Shown here one piece after another: positions 35,634 through 43,924 of a stretch of DNA of 64,000 nt. A program made the position numbers and the translations under genes. Origin of the DNA: Ruminococcus sp. (lineage in GTDB: Bacteria > Bacillota > Clostridia > Oscillospirales > Acutalibacteraceae); assembly GCA_017404145.1 (NCBI GenBank), contig JAFRCW010000040.1, positions 62,001-126,000 on the forward strand. The letters are read 5' to 3'. The notes beneath the pieces were generated by a model. That model did no database searches, was not told the DNA's origin, and was given only the letters and a program-made list of their open reading frames with translations. Positions within the stretch are counted from its first letter, which is position 1. Every line of letters starts with the position of its first letter.

Positions 35634-35780
35634 ATTATTCTTCCCTCGGAAGCCACGCTGAGGGTGAATATAAAATGCCGCGGCATTCTCCGCGAATGGG
35701 CAGAGATGCCCGGTAAATATTTCCCTCGGAATAAAGGGAAGAATCACAACGCCTACTGGTATAGGCAAATTTATGAAAGG
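35634..35780 (+). promoter_or_regulatory. Structured 5' leader of the matrix-protein gene
   Basis: At least four helices can be drawn: CCCTCGG/CTGAGGG (35644-35666), CGCGG/CCGCG (near 35682-35696), GGGCA-GAGA-TGCCC with a GNRA loop, and TTCCCT/AGGGAA. In addition, ATTCTTCCCT at the start can pair with AGGGAAGAAT near 35738. The last hairpin GCCTA/TAGGC lies close to the ribosome site. No known riboswitch class was recognised. Confidence 0.45.
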
Positions 35781-35792
35781 AGTTTTTCCACT

Positions 35793-36581
35793 ATGAAGAA
35801 AAACAAAATTATGAGAATTGCTTCCGTTCTTCTGATCGTTACTCTTCTCTCCACCTGCGCCATTTCCGGCACTTTTGCTAAGTATGTGACCACCGGCGAA
35901 GCCGAAGGCACTGCTCGTGTAGCAAAATGGGGCATCGTTGTAACCGTTGACGGCGACCTCGCTGCCAAAGAGTACAAGGCTGACGACACCACCTACAATC
36001 CCGTTGGCGGTCCCAACGCTTCTGCCGGCCTTTCCGTTAAGGCTAACGAAGTTGTTGTAGCTCCCGGCACCGGCTCCAAGCTCGTAAATGGCGAATGGAC
36101 AAACTGCATTGAGGCTTCCATCGAAGGTAAGCCTGAGGTTGCTACCCGTTTCGCGCTCTACATGACCGCTGATGACTTCACTGAGATCTGCCTGCCCGCC
36201 GGTACCTACACCGACGAGAACGGTGATGATTTCACTGTTGCTGAGGACTATTATCCTGTTAAGCTGACCCTCACCGTTGAGCGTGACGGCAGACAGGTAG
36301 GCCCCTTCACCGGTACTGCTCAGGACATCCTCGACGCTCTTGATGCAATCGGCGGCAATGATAACCTCACTGCTGACTTTGCTCCCGGCGTAAACTGCAA
36401 CGCTACCTTTAGACTGACTTGGGAATGGCCCTTCGAAGGCGCGCGCGACGGCTTCACCGCTGAAGAGATCGACAAGATGGACACCTATCTCGGAAACGCG
36501 ATCGCTGGTGTTGTTGACGATACCGGTGTTACCACCATCGAGTCCTTCGGATGCACCGCTTCCGCGACCCAGATCGACTAA
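35793..36581 (+). CDS. SipW-cognate secreted matrix-type protein (TasA/camelysin-like)
   Basis: 262 residues; start at 35793 after GAAAGGAG. The N-terminus MKKNKIMRIASVLLIVTLLS continues into TCAISGTFAKYVTTGEAEGTA, the SipW-type signal peptide found on TasA and camelysin, which are cleaved by SipW peptidases. The mature part is beta-rich and acidic, contains TWEWPFEG and MDTYLGNAIAG, and ends SATQID. TasA relatives polymerise into biofilm fibres; that role is inferred. Low Cys content and many Thr/Ala suit a fibre subunit. Confidence 0.82.
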   Translation: MKKNKIMRIASVLLIVTLLSTCAISGTFAKYVTTGEAEGTARVAKWGIVVTVDGDLAAKEYKADDTTYNPVGGPNASAGLSVKANEVVVAPGTGSKLVNGEWTNCIEASIEGKPEVATRFALYMTADDFTEICLPAGTYTDENGDDFTVAEDYYPVKLTLTVERDGRQVGPFTGTAQDILDALDAIGGNDNLTADFAPGVNCNATFRLTWEWPFEGARDGFTAEEIDKMDTYLGNAIAGVVDDTGVTTIESFGCTASATQID

Positions 36582-36662
36582 TTTACTGCTATAGTAAATT
36601 ACATCTGATATTTCAGGATTAGCTTGTGATAAGCTCAGTGCTGAAATTTAAAACTTAAATCC

Positions 36663-36709
36663 CATTCATTTATCGGCGGCGTGTCGTGGCCGCGCCGCCG
36701 ACGTGAATG
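36663..36709 (+). promoter_or_regulatory. Strong intra-operon stem-loop
   Basis: CATTCA...CGGCGGCG pairs with CGCCGCCG...TGAATG. There is no T run after it, so it may act as a processing or stability element that sets apart expression of the abundant subunit gene from the downstream anchor gene. Confidence 0.5.
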
Positions 36710-36797
36710 ACTTTTGCGAGGACCAAGCTTTTGATTTTCGCAAAAATAATTCACTGGTTAGGAAATTTTGCAGACTTATTGATTTATGGAGGCTCAA

Positions 36798-38540
36798 ATG
36801 AAAGATTACGCTTCTCTGAGAAAGAAAAGAACAACGCGTACGATCGGCATTCTGCTCGTGGTGCTTCTCATCATCGAGGTTTGTTCGCTGACCGTACTGT
36901 TCAGCCGTGTCGCAAATTACACAACCGGAGGTAATTATTATCAAATTTCTCTGACTGAAGGCGGCGATATGTCTAAGCTTGTGGTATTGGACGCTGCTCA
37001 GAGCGGCTTTATTGAGCCCGACCGCGTTGCGGATCCCGAGACAGAGTTTTTTGAGGACGGCGACGTTTATAACGACTACGATTTCGGCTATCTCGCTACC
37101 GACGAGAACGGCGTAGAGTATAACGATAACGAAGTGATCAACTGGACTTCTTCATCGGTTTGGACCACCGATACCGACGTAGAAATTTTCCACCTTTCCT
37201 ATAACGAAACGGGTGAAGTTACCGTCAAGTCAGAGAACGAGGATAAGGTCTTTGCTCCCGGCACCGGCGATATCTATGACTTTTCTTTGATGAACAACGG
37301 CGACCAGTCGCTCAAATATCTTGTCTATCTCGAATCCTGGGCAGGAGACGAGAACGATCCCACCATCCCGCTGACCGCGAATTTCTACGGCGGCAACGTT
37401 TCTGCGACTGAAAAAGCGAACTGGGAACATATTCTGAACCTTACCGGTAAGGGAGACCTCGGCGGTCTCGCTCCCGGCGCCAAGACCGATTATCACATCG
37501 GCTGGGAATGGCCCTTTGAATACGGCAACGGCGACACGGATCTTTCTTCCGCTGACGCCTATGATACGATGCTCGGCAATTTAGCGGCGTTTGAGAAGGA
37601 TCTTTTCATCACCGTCCGCATCAAGACGGTCGCGTGGATCGATCTGGAGCCGACCGAGCCTTCGACAGAAGTTACCGAGCCTCCGACAGAAGTTACCGAA
37701 CCTCCGACAGAGGTCACAGAGCCTCCGACAGAGGTCACAGAGCCTCCGACAGAGGTCACCGAGCCTCCGACAGAGGTCACCGAGCCTCCGACAGAGGTTA
37801 CAGAACCTCCGACAGAGCCGACCGAGCCCGCTGTCGATTACTGGTATGTTTATACCTCCACCGAGGGCGAAGGCACCGCGGACGCAACGCCCGACAAGGT
37901 TGAGCAGACATCCGACGACACCTTTACGCTCCACGCGGAGCCCGCTGAAGGATGGAAGTTTGATCACTGGGAGATCGAAGACGGTGATTCCTATGATATC
38001 ATCAGCGGCTCTCTGACCGATCCCGATCTGGAGCTTCTGCCTTATTCCGATATCCACGCGAAGGCGGTCTTCGTTCCCGATTCGACTGACGCGGAGGATT
38101 ACTGGTACATCTACGCCGATGTGAAAGACGGCGAAGGTACCGCGACAAGAGATCCCGAGAGAGTTCCTCAGGACAGTGACGATACAGCTACATTAGTTGC
38201 GACCCCCGCCGACGGATATGAGTTTGTCGGCTGGGAGTTTGACGACGGGGATGTATATGATATTTTAGACGGCGGCAAGCTGACCGACGCTACTTTGAAG
38301 ATCAAGCCCGGTTCCGATATCCACGCTCATGCGATCTTTAAGCCGAAGGCGACACAGCCCGCGACGGCAGCGCCTGCCTCTGAGCCCGCTACATCTGCTC
38401 CCGCTACTACACCCTCTACTACCCCTAAGACGGGTGATACGACCCATATGCTTTTATGGCTCATTATCTCCGGTCTCGCGTTTATCGGATTGGTAGCGCT
38501 GGTAGTTGTTTACATTCGTTTGAGAAAAAAAGAAAGCTGA
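36798..38540 (+). CDS. Wall-anchored matrix protein with PTEVTEP repeats
   Basis: 580 residues. ATG 36798 is preferred over 36786 because ATGGAGG at 36787-36792 is its ribosome site. A SipW-like N-terminus with TM (RTIGILLVVLLIIEVCSLTVLF) and the GWEWPFEYG / YDTMLGNLAAF module shared with the 35793 protein. A linker of seven-residue repeats EVTEPPT (8 copies, 37665-37820) follows. Then two bacterial-repeat domains, each starting DYWY(V/I)Y and closing SDIHA(K/H)A(V/I)F. The C-terminus is an LPXTG-like sorting region (TPKTGDTT, TM helix, RLRKKES). It probably anchors the fibre to the wall. Confidence 0.84.
   Translation: MKDYASLRKKRTTRTIGILLVVLLIIEVCSLTVLFSRVANYTTGGNYYQISLTEGGDMSKLVVLDAAQSGFIEPDRVADPETEFFEDGDVYNDYDFGYLATDENGVEYNDNEVINWTSSSVWTTDTDVEIFHLSYNETGEVTVKSENEDKVFAPGTGDIYDFSLMNNGDQSLKYLVYLESWAGDENDPTIPLTANFYGGNVSATEKANWEHILNLTGKGDLGGLAPGAKTDYHIGWEWPFEYGNGDTDLSSADAYDTMLGNLAAFEKDLFITVRIKTVAWIDLEPTEPSTEVTEPPTEVTEPPTEVTEPPTEVTEPPTEVTEPPTEVTEPPTEVTEPPTEPTEPAVDYWYVYTSTEGEGTADATPDKVEQTSDDTFTLHAEPAEGWKFDHWEIEDGDSYDIISGSLTDPDLELLPYSDIHAKAVFVPDSTDAEDYWYIYADVKDGEGTATRDPERVPQDSDDTATLVATPADGYEFVGWEFDDGDVYDILDGGKLTDATLKIKPGSDIHAHAIFKPKATQPATAAPASEPATSAPATTPSTTPKTGDTTHMLLWLIISGLAFIGLVALVVVYIRLRKKES
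37665..37820 (+). repeat. 21-bp tandem repeats inside the wall-protein gene
   Basis: About seven to eight copies of GAGCCTCCGACAGAGGTCAC-type units encode EPPTEVT. They differ at third positions (GTTACC, GTCACA, GTCACC), showing expansion followed by drift. Copy number probably varies between strains. Confidence 0.8.
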
Positions 38541-38546
38541 TTTGCC

Positions 38547-39356
38547 ATGAAGCAGAAGACTGAAAAGAAAAAGTTCAGAGTCGGCGCCGCGATCTTCAGA
38601 ATCATTCTGATTCTTGTTGCGGGTCTGACAGTCGGCTTGGCGGTCTTCTCCTTCAACGCCAACCGCATCGGCGGCAACCAGCTGCCTATGCCGTTCGGCT
38701 ACGGCGCTTCGGTTGTTCTCTCCGGCTCAATGGAGCCTGCCCTTCAGGTGAATGACCTCGTGATTGTCAAAGCGCAGGAGGATTATTCCGAGGGTGATGT
38801 GGTAGTATATCAAAACGGCAATACGCTGATTATTCATAGAGTTGTCAAGAAGGACGGCGAGGAATTTGTCACCCGCGGCGACGCGAACAACGCCGACGAC
38901 GATCCGATCAGGCTCTCCGATATCAAGGGAATCATGATTTTCAGAGTTCCTTTTATTGGCTTGATCTTCAAGTGGCTCAAGACCCTCCCCGGTACCCTGA
39001 TCGTACTGGGACTCGCGATATTTCTTTTATATCGCTCCCGCCGCAAGGAGAAGGAGAAGGATTCCGAGCAGCTCGACGAGATCGTCGAGGAGATCCGCCG
39101 CCTGCAGGCTTTGCAGCAGAGTACGGCGCAACCCCAACCTATCGAACAGCCCGCTGTAGGGAACGATGCTCCCATCGTGCCGCAAAAGGAAGCAACGGAC
39201 ACTGTAGGGAATGATGCCCCCATCGTCCCGCAGAATGAAACAACGGCTGAAAACGCGGAAAACGATGTCCCCATCGTGCCTCAAAACGAGACACCATCAA
39301 CCCCTGACGACTTCTCCGATATCGACGCCCTGATCAGCGAAATAGAAAACGATTAA
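38547..39356 (+). CDS. sipW: SipW-type signal peptidase I (second copy)
   Basis: 269 residues, starting 6 bp after the wall-protein stop codon. TM helix (13-36), Ser61 in VVLSGSMEPAL, His97 in TLIIHRVV, box RGDANNADDDPI, and a second TM helix (about 147-168): again the Ser-His SipW type. The tail contains three GNDAPIVPQ/ENDVPIVPQ repeats and ends DDFSDIDALISEIEND, like the first SipW. The two enzymes are otherwise only distantly similar, so each may serve its own substrate (this one the proteins at 39433 and 40007). Confidence 0.88.
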   Translation: MKQKTEKKKFRVGAAIFRIILILVAGLTVGLAVFSFNANRIGGNQLPMPFGYGASVVLSGSMEPALQVNDLVIVKAQEDYSEGDVVVYQNGNTLIIHRVVKKDGEEFVTRGDANNADDDPIRLSDIKGIMIFRVPFIGLIFKWLKTLPGTLIVLGLAIFLLYRSRRKEKEKDSEQLDEIVEEIRRLQALQQSTAQPQPIEQPAVGNDAPIVPQKEATDTVGNDAPIVPQNETTAENAENDVPIVPQNETPSTPDDFSDIDALISEIEND

Positions 39357-39432
39357 TACACTCTGTGTTGAAATAAGGAAATATCTAATTTCGCGGAATA
39401 TTCCGCGGCAACCATTTGAAAGGAGCTGGAAC

Positions 39433-39993
39433 ATGAAAAGGAATCATTTGCTTGGCATAGTCGCGCGCACCGCGTGCGTACTCCTATGCTTGGTTCTGTT
39501 CTCCGCGCATCTGTGCTCGGGAATGTTCGCCCGATATAATACAGAAGGAGAGGCGACCGGCTCTGCAAACGTCGCGGCGTTGAATGTGAATGTGACTCAG
39601 GAAGAGGCGTTGAGTATTGCAGATTCCGGTGCATCGACTTTTTCGTTTAAAGTAAATAACGAATCTGAGGTTGCAGTTTCTTATGGTGTTGTGATCAAGT
39701 TTAAGGCTTCTTCAACCGCGTTACTCGATACATATGGCAGTGATGCTTTTTCCAAAGTAATAAGGGACGTGAAGCTTGGTGATGACATTGTCGGTACAGT
39801 AAGCGATAATGGGATGACCTATACATTCAGCAATTTGGGTTATTTGGAACCCGGCGATTCTTCTGACGCTTATAACTTGAGTTATGTGATTCACGTAATT
39901 GCAAAAAATAATGGCGAGATATCACCCAATTTTCAGACCAACGCGTATGGTTTGAGCTTTGACGTATACGCCAAAGCGACTCAGATTGATTAA
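39433..39993 (+). CDS. Second SipW-cognate small matrix-type protein
   Basis: 186 residues; AAAGGAG site. Signal region MKRNHLLGIVARTACVLLCL... followed by SGMFARYNTEGEATGSANVA, the FA(K/R)Y.T.GEA.G.A.VA cleavage region shared with the 35793 protein. The mature domain is a single beta sandwich of about 150 residues (FSFKVNNESEVAVSYGVVIKF, YLEPGDSSDAYNLSYVIHV) ending AKATQID. It is a camelysin/TasA-like subunit by layout; its assembly role is inferred. Confidence 0.78.
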   Translation: MKRNHLLGIVARTACVLLCLVLFSAHLCSGMFARYNTEGEATGSANVAALNVNVTQEEALSIADSGASTFSFKVNNESEVAVSYGVVIKFKASSTALLDTYGSDAFSKVIRDVKLGDDIVGTVSDNGMTYTFSNLGYLEPGDSSDAYNLSYVIHVIAKNNGEISPNFQTNAYGLSFDVYAKATQID

Positions 39994-40006
39994 GGAGGGA
40001 AGAACC

Positions 40007-42301
40007 ATGAAATTGATTAATTTACCTCCTGAGAAGAAAGCAAGATTCAGCAAGTGGCGCCTTGTGATTTCTTGTGTATTGGTTGCTACTTTGCTCGTTT
40101 CGACAAGCATTGGTCTCGGTTTTTCAAAATTTAACAGTTTATCAGGCCCTCTTAATTCCGGCACGTTTGTAACCTATGGTTTGCAGGCAAAAGGGTTTGA
40201 AAATGCCTCCAGCGGTAATAAGATGATTGTTTATGAAAGAGTAGCCGGGGAAGATACTGTTATCCCGGTTCTTGACGGCAACATCAAGATTACCATTCCG
40301 AAAACTGCAAGAGGCACAAATATAGAGAAAGCAGACTATATTGCTGTTGTATATCCGGGCAGTGCTCCCTCATATGAAGTCAATTATAGTTCGCCGTTTG
40401 CAGGAAACGCCTATTTTCAGTATAAGTATTACGATAGTTTCTCTGTTTATGGGTTCTCTTATTCAAACAATACAGGAAGATTGTTGGGAGCTATTACAGA
40501 CAGCACAAATTCGATGTCGATTGAGTTTAATGTTGGCAAAGATTTCATTCCGATCAGCGTGAATTCCGGCTATACTTATGATGAGGACGACGGTGCGATC
40601 AAGTATGAGAACATCTACAGATTCTCCGGAAGATTAGCTACATTTGACGTCCGTTACCGTAAAGCTACTTGGGAGGATTTTGCTGACACAAGTTGGTATA
40701 ACACCTCCGATACATCCTTTACTATTGAAACCGCAGAGGAGCTCGCCGGTCTTGCCGCTATCGTAAACGGTACCGCGGACGGGATCGATCAGGACAGCTT
40801 TGCGGGCAAGAACATCACTCTCGGCGACGATATCTCTCTGTATACCGACGAGGATCGCCTCGACGGAAACGGAAAAGAAAAGAGACCGTGGGTACCGATC
40901 GGATCCTTTGAAGCTCCGTTCAGTGGAAACTTTGACGGCGCCGGATATACCATCAGCGGTTTGAATATCCCTGAGTATATATCTCAGGATGCCGATAAGG
41001 ATAATACATCCGGTCTGTTCGGTATGGTCAAGGGCGCAGGTTCTTCTGTCAGTATCTCGAACGTTACGCTGGAGGATGTGAACCTCTCCGCTCATCTTGG
41101 CTTATATACCGAAGCCGATTCCGGTCAGTCTATGGGCGCGTTAGCCGGATACTGTGAGAATTGCAGCATTTCCGATGTTCATGTTGATCAACTGACAGTT
41201 AACCGTAAAGCAAAGTATATTGGCGGCATTATCGGTCGCGGAGACGCGATGGGAAGTATTTCCGATTGCACAGTTGAAGGCGCGGTATTTGATCTGGAGG
41301 ATTGCAACAATATCGGCGGTATTGTCGGTATCCATTACGGCAACGGCGCAGATGTTAATATCAGCAATTGCTATGTATCGGCACAATTCGGCGGTTCGTA
41401 TGCATCCGCCGGCGGTATTGTCGGATTCGGCAACGGCGGCGCTGTCGGCGTTGAGAACTGCTACTTTACCGGCAGCTTTGATCCGGAAGAGGATGACTCC
41501 TTCAACGGCGGTATCCTCGGTATCGGCTTCAGCGGCGTGGATAATGATTATATCATCAACAATTGCTATGCGAATTGTGACGCTGACCTGATCGGTCACG
41601 GATACTTTGGATATACAGCATATACCGGTGAGGAAACAATCGACTATTGTCTTGCAAACTACGGCAATAATCTTGTAGTAGTCAACTCCTCTTGGAGCGG
41701 CGATAATGATTCCTTTACTTGGGAGTCCTACGCGACTGATGCAGGATATGACGGCTATTCTCACACTGTATATAAGTCGGATGACTATTGCTATCCCGAT
41801 TCTGCTCCCTCCATCTATTGGACGATCACAACCGAGTCTGAGGATGAGGATAAGGGTACTGCTTCCAACGATGCGACTGACGACAAGATCGTCAAGGAGA
41901 ACGACCACACCGTCACCCTCAACGCGACTCCCGAGTCCGGCTATGAGTTTGACGAGTGGGTGATCGAGGGCGACTACTCCCTCGTGGGCGACAGCAAGCT
42001 TACCGACGCGAGCTGTGTGATCAAGCCCTCTGGCAACATCACCGCGACCGCGAAGTTCAAGGAGATATCAGCGGCAGACTCCTATACCGTTACGGTTGCG
42101 TCAAATGACGACACAATGGGCACGGTATCCGGCGGCGGAACAGTGAATGACGGCGATTCCGTCACCGTTACCGCGGCAGCGGAGTCCGGATATGATTTCC
42201 TTCGTTGGGAAATTGACGGAGAAGAAAAGTCGACAGAAGCGGTGTACACCTTTACACCCGACGGCGATGTTACCATTACAGCAATATTTGTTGCGAATTG
42301 A
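40007..42301 (+). CDS. GLUG-repeat surface protein with SipW-like signal
   Basis: 764 residues; start at 40007 after AAGGAGGG, 13 bp after the 39433 gene. N-terminal membrane/signal helix (KWRLVISCVLVATLLVSTSIGLGFSKF) in the same style. A unique domain (40-225) is followed by GLUG-type repeats (about 255-520) with GLFGMVKGAG, GALAGYCEN, GGIIGRGD, GGIVGIHYG and GGIVGFGNGG, as in bacterial adhesins and beta-helix proteins. Two C-terminal bacterial-repeat domains (about 610-764: YEFDEWVIEGDYSLVGDSKLTD, YDFLRWEIDGEEKSTEAVYTF) follow. No sorting signal. A terminator follows, closing the matrix locus. Confidence 0.82.
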   Translation: MKLINLPPEKKARFSKWRLVISCVLVATLLVSTSIGLGFSKFNSLSGPLNSGTFVTYGLQAKGFENASSGNKMIVYERVAGEDTVIPVLDGNIKITIPKTARGTNIEKADYIAVVYPGSAPSYEVNYSSPFAGNAYFQYKYYDSFSVYGFSYSNNTGRLLGAITDSTNSMSIEFNVGKDFIPISVNSGYTYDEDDGAIKYENIYRFSGRLATFDVRYRKATWEDFADTSWYNTSDTSFTIETAEELAGLAAIVNGTADGIDQDSFAGKNITLGDDISLYTDEDRLDGNGKEKRPWVPIGSFEAPFSGNFDGAGYTISGLNIPEYISQDADKDNTSGLFGMVKGAGSSVSISNVTLEDVNLSAHLGLYTEADSGQSMGALAGYCENCSISDVHVDQLTVNRKAKYIGGIIGRGDAMGSISDCTVEGAVFDLEDCNNIGGIVGIHYGNGADVNISNCYVSAQFGGSYASAGGIVGFGNGGAVGVENCYFTGSFDPEEDDSFNGGILGIGFSGVDNDYIINNCYANCDADLIGHGYFGYTAYTGEETIDYCLANYGNNLVVVNSSWSGDNDSFTWESYATDAGYDGYSHTVYKSDDYCYPDSAPSIYWTITTESEDEDKGTASNDATDDKIVKENDHTVTLNATPESGYEFDEWVIEGDYSLVGDSKLTDASCVIKPSGNITATAKFKEISAADSYTVTVASNDDTMGTVSGGGTVNDGDSVTVTAAAESGYDFLRWEIDGEEKSTEAVYTFTPDGDVTITAIFVAN

Positions 42302-42332
42302 GTAAATTTCTGATAATTGATTCAAATGGACA

Positions 42333-42359
42333 AATCCCCTCCTTGTGAGGGGATTTTTG
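42333..42359 (+). terminator. Terminator of the matrix locus
   Basis: AATCCCCT / AGGGGATT stem followed by TTTTGT. Confidence 0.85.
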
Positions 42360-42423
42360 TTGTGTATAAACCGTTTGGAACGGTCTTGACCGTTTCGCTT
42401 CGCACCGGCGTTGAAATTATACC

Positions 42424-42563
42424 GTAGGGTGGGGGACAAGCTCGAGCCGAAACGTTGCTAATATCACAATGTTTTAATGCGAAGCAAAGCAAACGTCACA
42501 TATGCTTCGCAAATGACATTGATTTGGCAAATGGCTCTCGGCGGGAGCAAGCCCCCGCCCTAC
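42424..42563. repeat. 140-bp GTAGGG palindromic element
   Basis: Begins GTAGGGTGGGGG and ends CCCCCGCCCTAC, with an inner inverted pair GAGCCGA / TGGCTC. The centre contains GCGAAGC-type direct words. Non-coding. Confidence 0.65.
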
Positions 42564-42590
42564 AACCCACCGCGACGTTGCTTTATCACC

Positions 42591-42863
42591 GTAGGGAAGG
42601 GTCTTGACCGTTGTGCAACGCAGAAGCGATGATGTGATACCGTAGGGCAAGGCGCCCTCGACTTGCCGGTCGCAGTAACGTTTTTGATGATATCAAATGT
42701 TTCATACAGGAGCAGGTTTTTACCCACAGCGTCTATAACCGATGTGTCGTTAATACCATCGTTTCGGCAAGTCGAGGGCGCCTTGCCCTACGGCAGATGG
42801 TTGCACGCAGCCGAAAAGGTCATCTTATTTCAATGTCAGGGACGGTCAAGACCGTTCCCCTAC
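42591..42863. repeat. Composite GTAGGG element carrying a nested copy
   Basis: The outer ends are GTAGGGAAGGGTCTTGACCG and CGGTCAAGACCGTTCCCCTAC (imperfect inverted repeat). Removing the 150-bp inner element at 42642-42791 leaves a 123-bp outer element, so the inner one appears to have inserted into it. Confidence 0.65.
42642..42791. repeat. Second copy of the 150-bp element with 27-bp termini
   Basis: Identical 27-bp inverted termini and identical total length to 18224-18373; the interior is recognisably related (GTCGCAG, AACCGAT, CGTTTCGG retained) but diverged. Non-coding. Confidence 0.8.
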
Positions 42864-42991
42864 AGTAATGGATAGACCCACCCAACGGTCATTCAACAAT
42901 AATCCATAATCATAATTCTTTAACGATATTGACTTCCAAATCGCGAACACGTATAATGAACATAACACACAAAATATAGGGATGTGACACA

Positions 42992-43822
42992 ATGAGCTAT
43001 GCGGATATGGTATTTATCGAGAACTGCAGGGATATTATCGAAAACGGTTTTTCCGACGAGAATTTTGACGTAAGACCCCACTGGGAGGACGGCGCGCCCG
43101 CCCATACCATCAAGAAATTCGGCGTGGTCAACCGCTATGATCTTAGTAAAGAATTCCCCATTATGACGCTGAGGAAGGTCTATTTCAAGAGCTCTATTGA
43201 CGAGCTTCTTTGGATATGGCAGAAGAAGTCGAACGACATCCACGAGCTGAAAAGCCACATCTGGGACAGTTGGGCGGACGAGAACGGCTCCATCGGCAAG
43301 GCGTACGGCTATCAGCTCGGCGTCAAGCACAAATACGCCGAGGGCGAGTTCGACCAGGTGGACCGTATGCTTTATGATCTGAAGAACAATCCGACTTCCC
43401 GCCGCATTATGTCGAATATCTTCAACCACCACGATCTCTTTGAGATGGGACTGTATCCCTGCGCCTATAGCGTGACGCTGAATGTGACAGGAAATAAGCT
43501 CAATATGATCCTCAACCAGCGCTCGCAGGATATGCTGGTAGCGAACAACTGGAACGTCTGCCAGTACGCGATCCTCCTGCATATGTTCGCGCAGGTATCC
43601 GGCTTCGAGGTCGGCGAGCTGGTTCACGTGATTGCCGACGCGCATATCTATGACCGCCATATCGACGCGGTCAAACGTATTATTGAATTAGAACCCTATG
43701 AAGCGCCGAAGCTCTGGGTCAATCCCGAGAAGAAAGACTTCTACGACTTCACCGTCGACGACTTCAAGCTGATCGACTACCAATTCCACGAGTTCAACGA
43801 GAAGATACCCGTAGCGATATAA
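42992..43822 (+). CDS. thyA: Thymidylate synthase
   Basis: 276 residues; start at 42992 (GGGATGTG upstream). It methylates dUMP with methylene-tetrahydrofolate. Family landmarks include MTLRKVYFKSSIDELLW, GSIGKAYGYQL, catalytic Cys in GLYPCAYSVTLNV, NQRSQDMLVANNWNVCQYA, and HVIADAHIYDRHIDAV with the dUMP-binding His/Tyr. The usual QRSCD is QRSQD here, and VANNWN replaces the common GLPFN, placing it in a divergent ThyA branch. The DHFR gene follows, with only a degenerate palindromic element between them, a classical folate pair. Confidence 0.93.
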   Translation: MSYADMVFIENCRDIIENGFSDENFDVRPHWEDGAPAHTIKKFGVVNRYDLSKEFPIMTLRKVYFKSSIDELLWIWQKKSNDIHELKSHIWDSWADENGSIGKAYGYQLGVKHKYAEGEFDQVDRMLYDLKNNPTSRRIMSNIFNHHDLFEMGLYPCAYSVTLNVTGNKLNMILNQRSQDMLVANNWNVCQYAILLHMFAQVSGFEVGELVHVIADAHIYDRHIDAVKRIIELEPYEAPKLWVNPEKKDFYDFTVDDFKLIDYQFHEFNEKIPVAI

Positions 43823-43823
43823 C

Positions 43824-43905
43824 GTAGGGGAGGGTCTTGATCCTCCCGGTACATTGATACCGGCGTATTGTTTTCATAGGCGGAACGGGCATGACCCTCC
43901 TCTGC
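43824..43905. repeat. Degenerate 82-bp GTAGGG element between thyA and folA
   Basis: Starts GTAGGGGAGGGTCTTGATCC and ends GGGCATGACCCTCCTCTGC. It is of equal length to the element at 4201-4282, but its right end is mutated. It lies inside the thyA-folA transcription unit. Confidence 0.6.
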
Positions 43906-43924
43906 ATTGAAAGGACAAAACATA

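Noticed and set aside
37665-37820. Tandem repeats resembling a CRISPR array
   Set aside because: The 21-bp units are contiguous without spacers and encode a PTEVTEP linker in frame.
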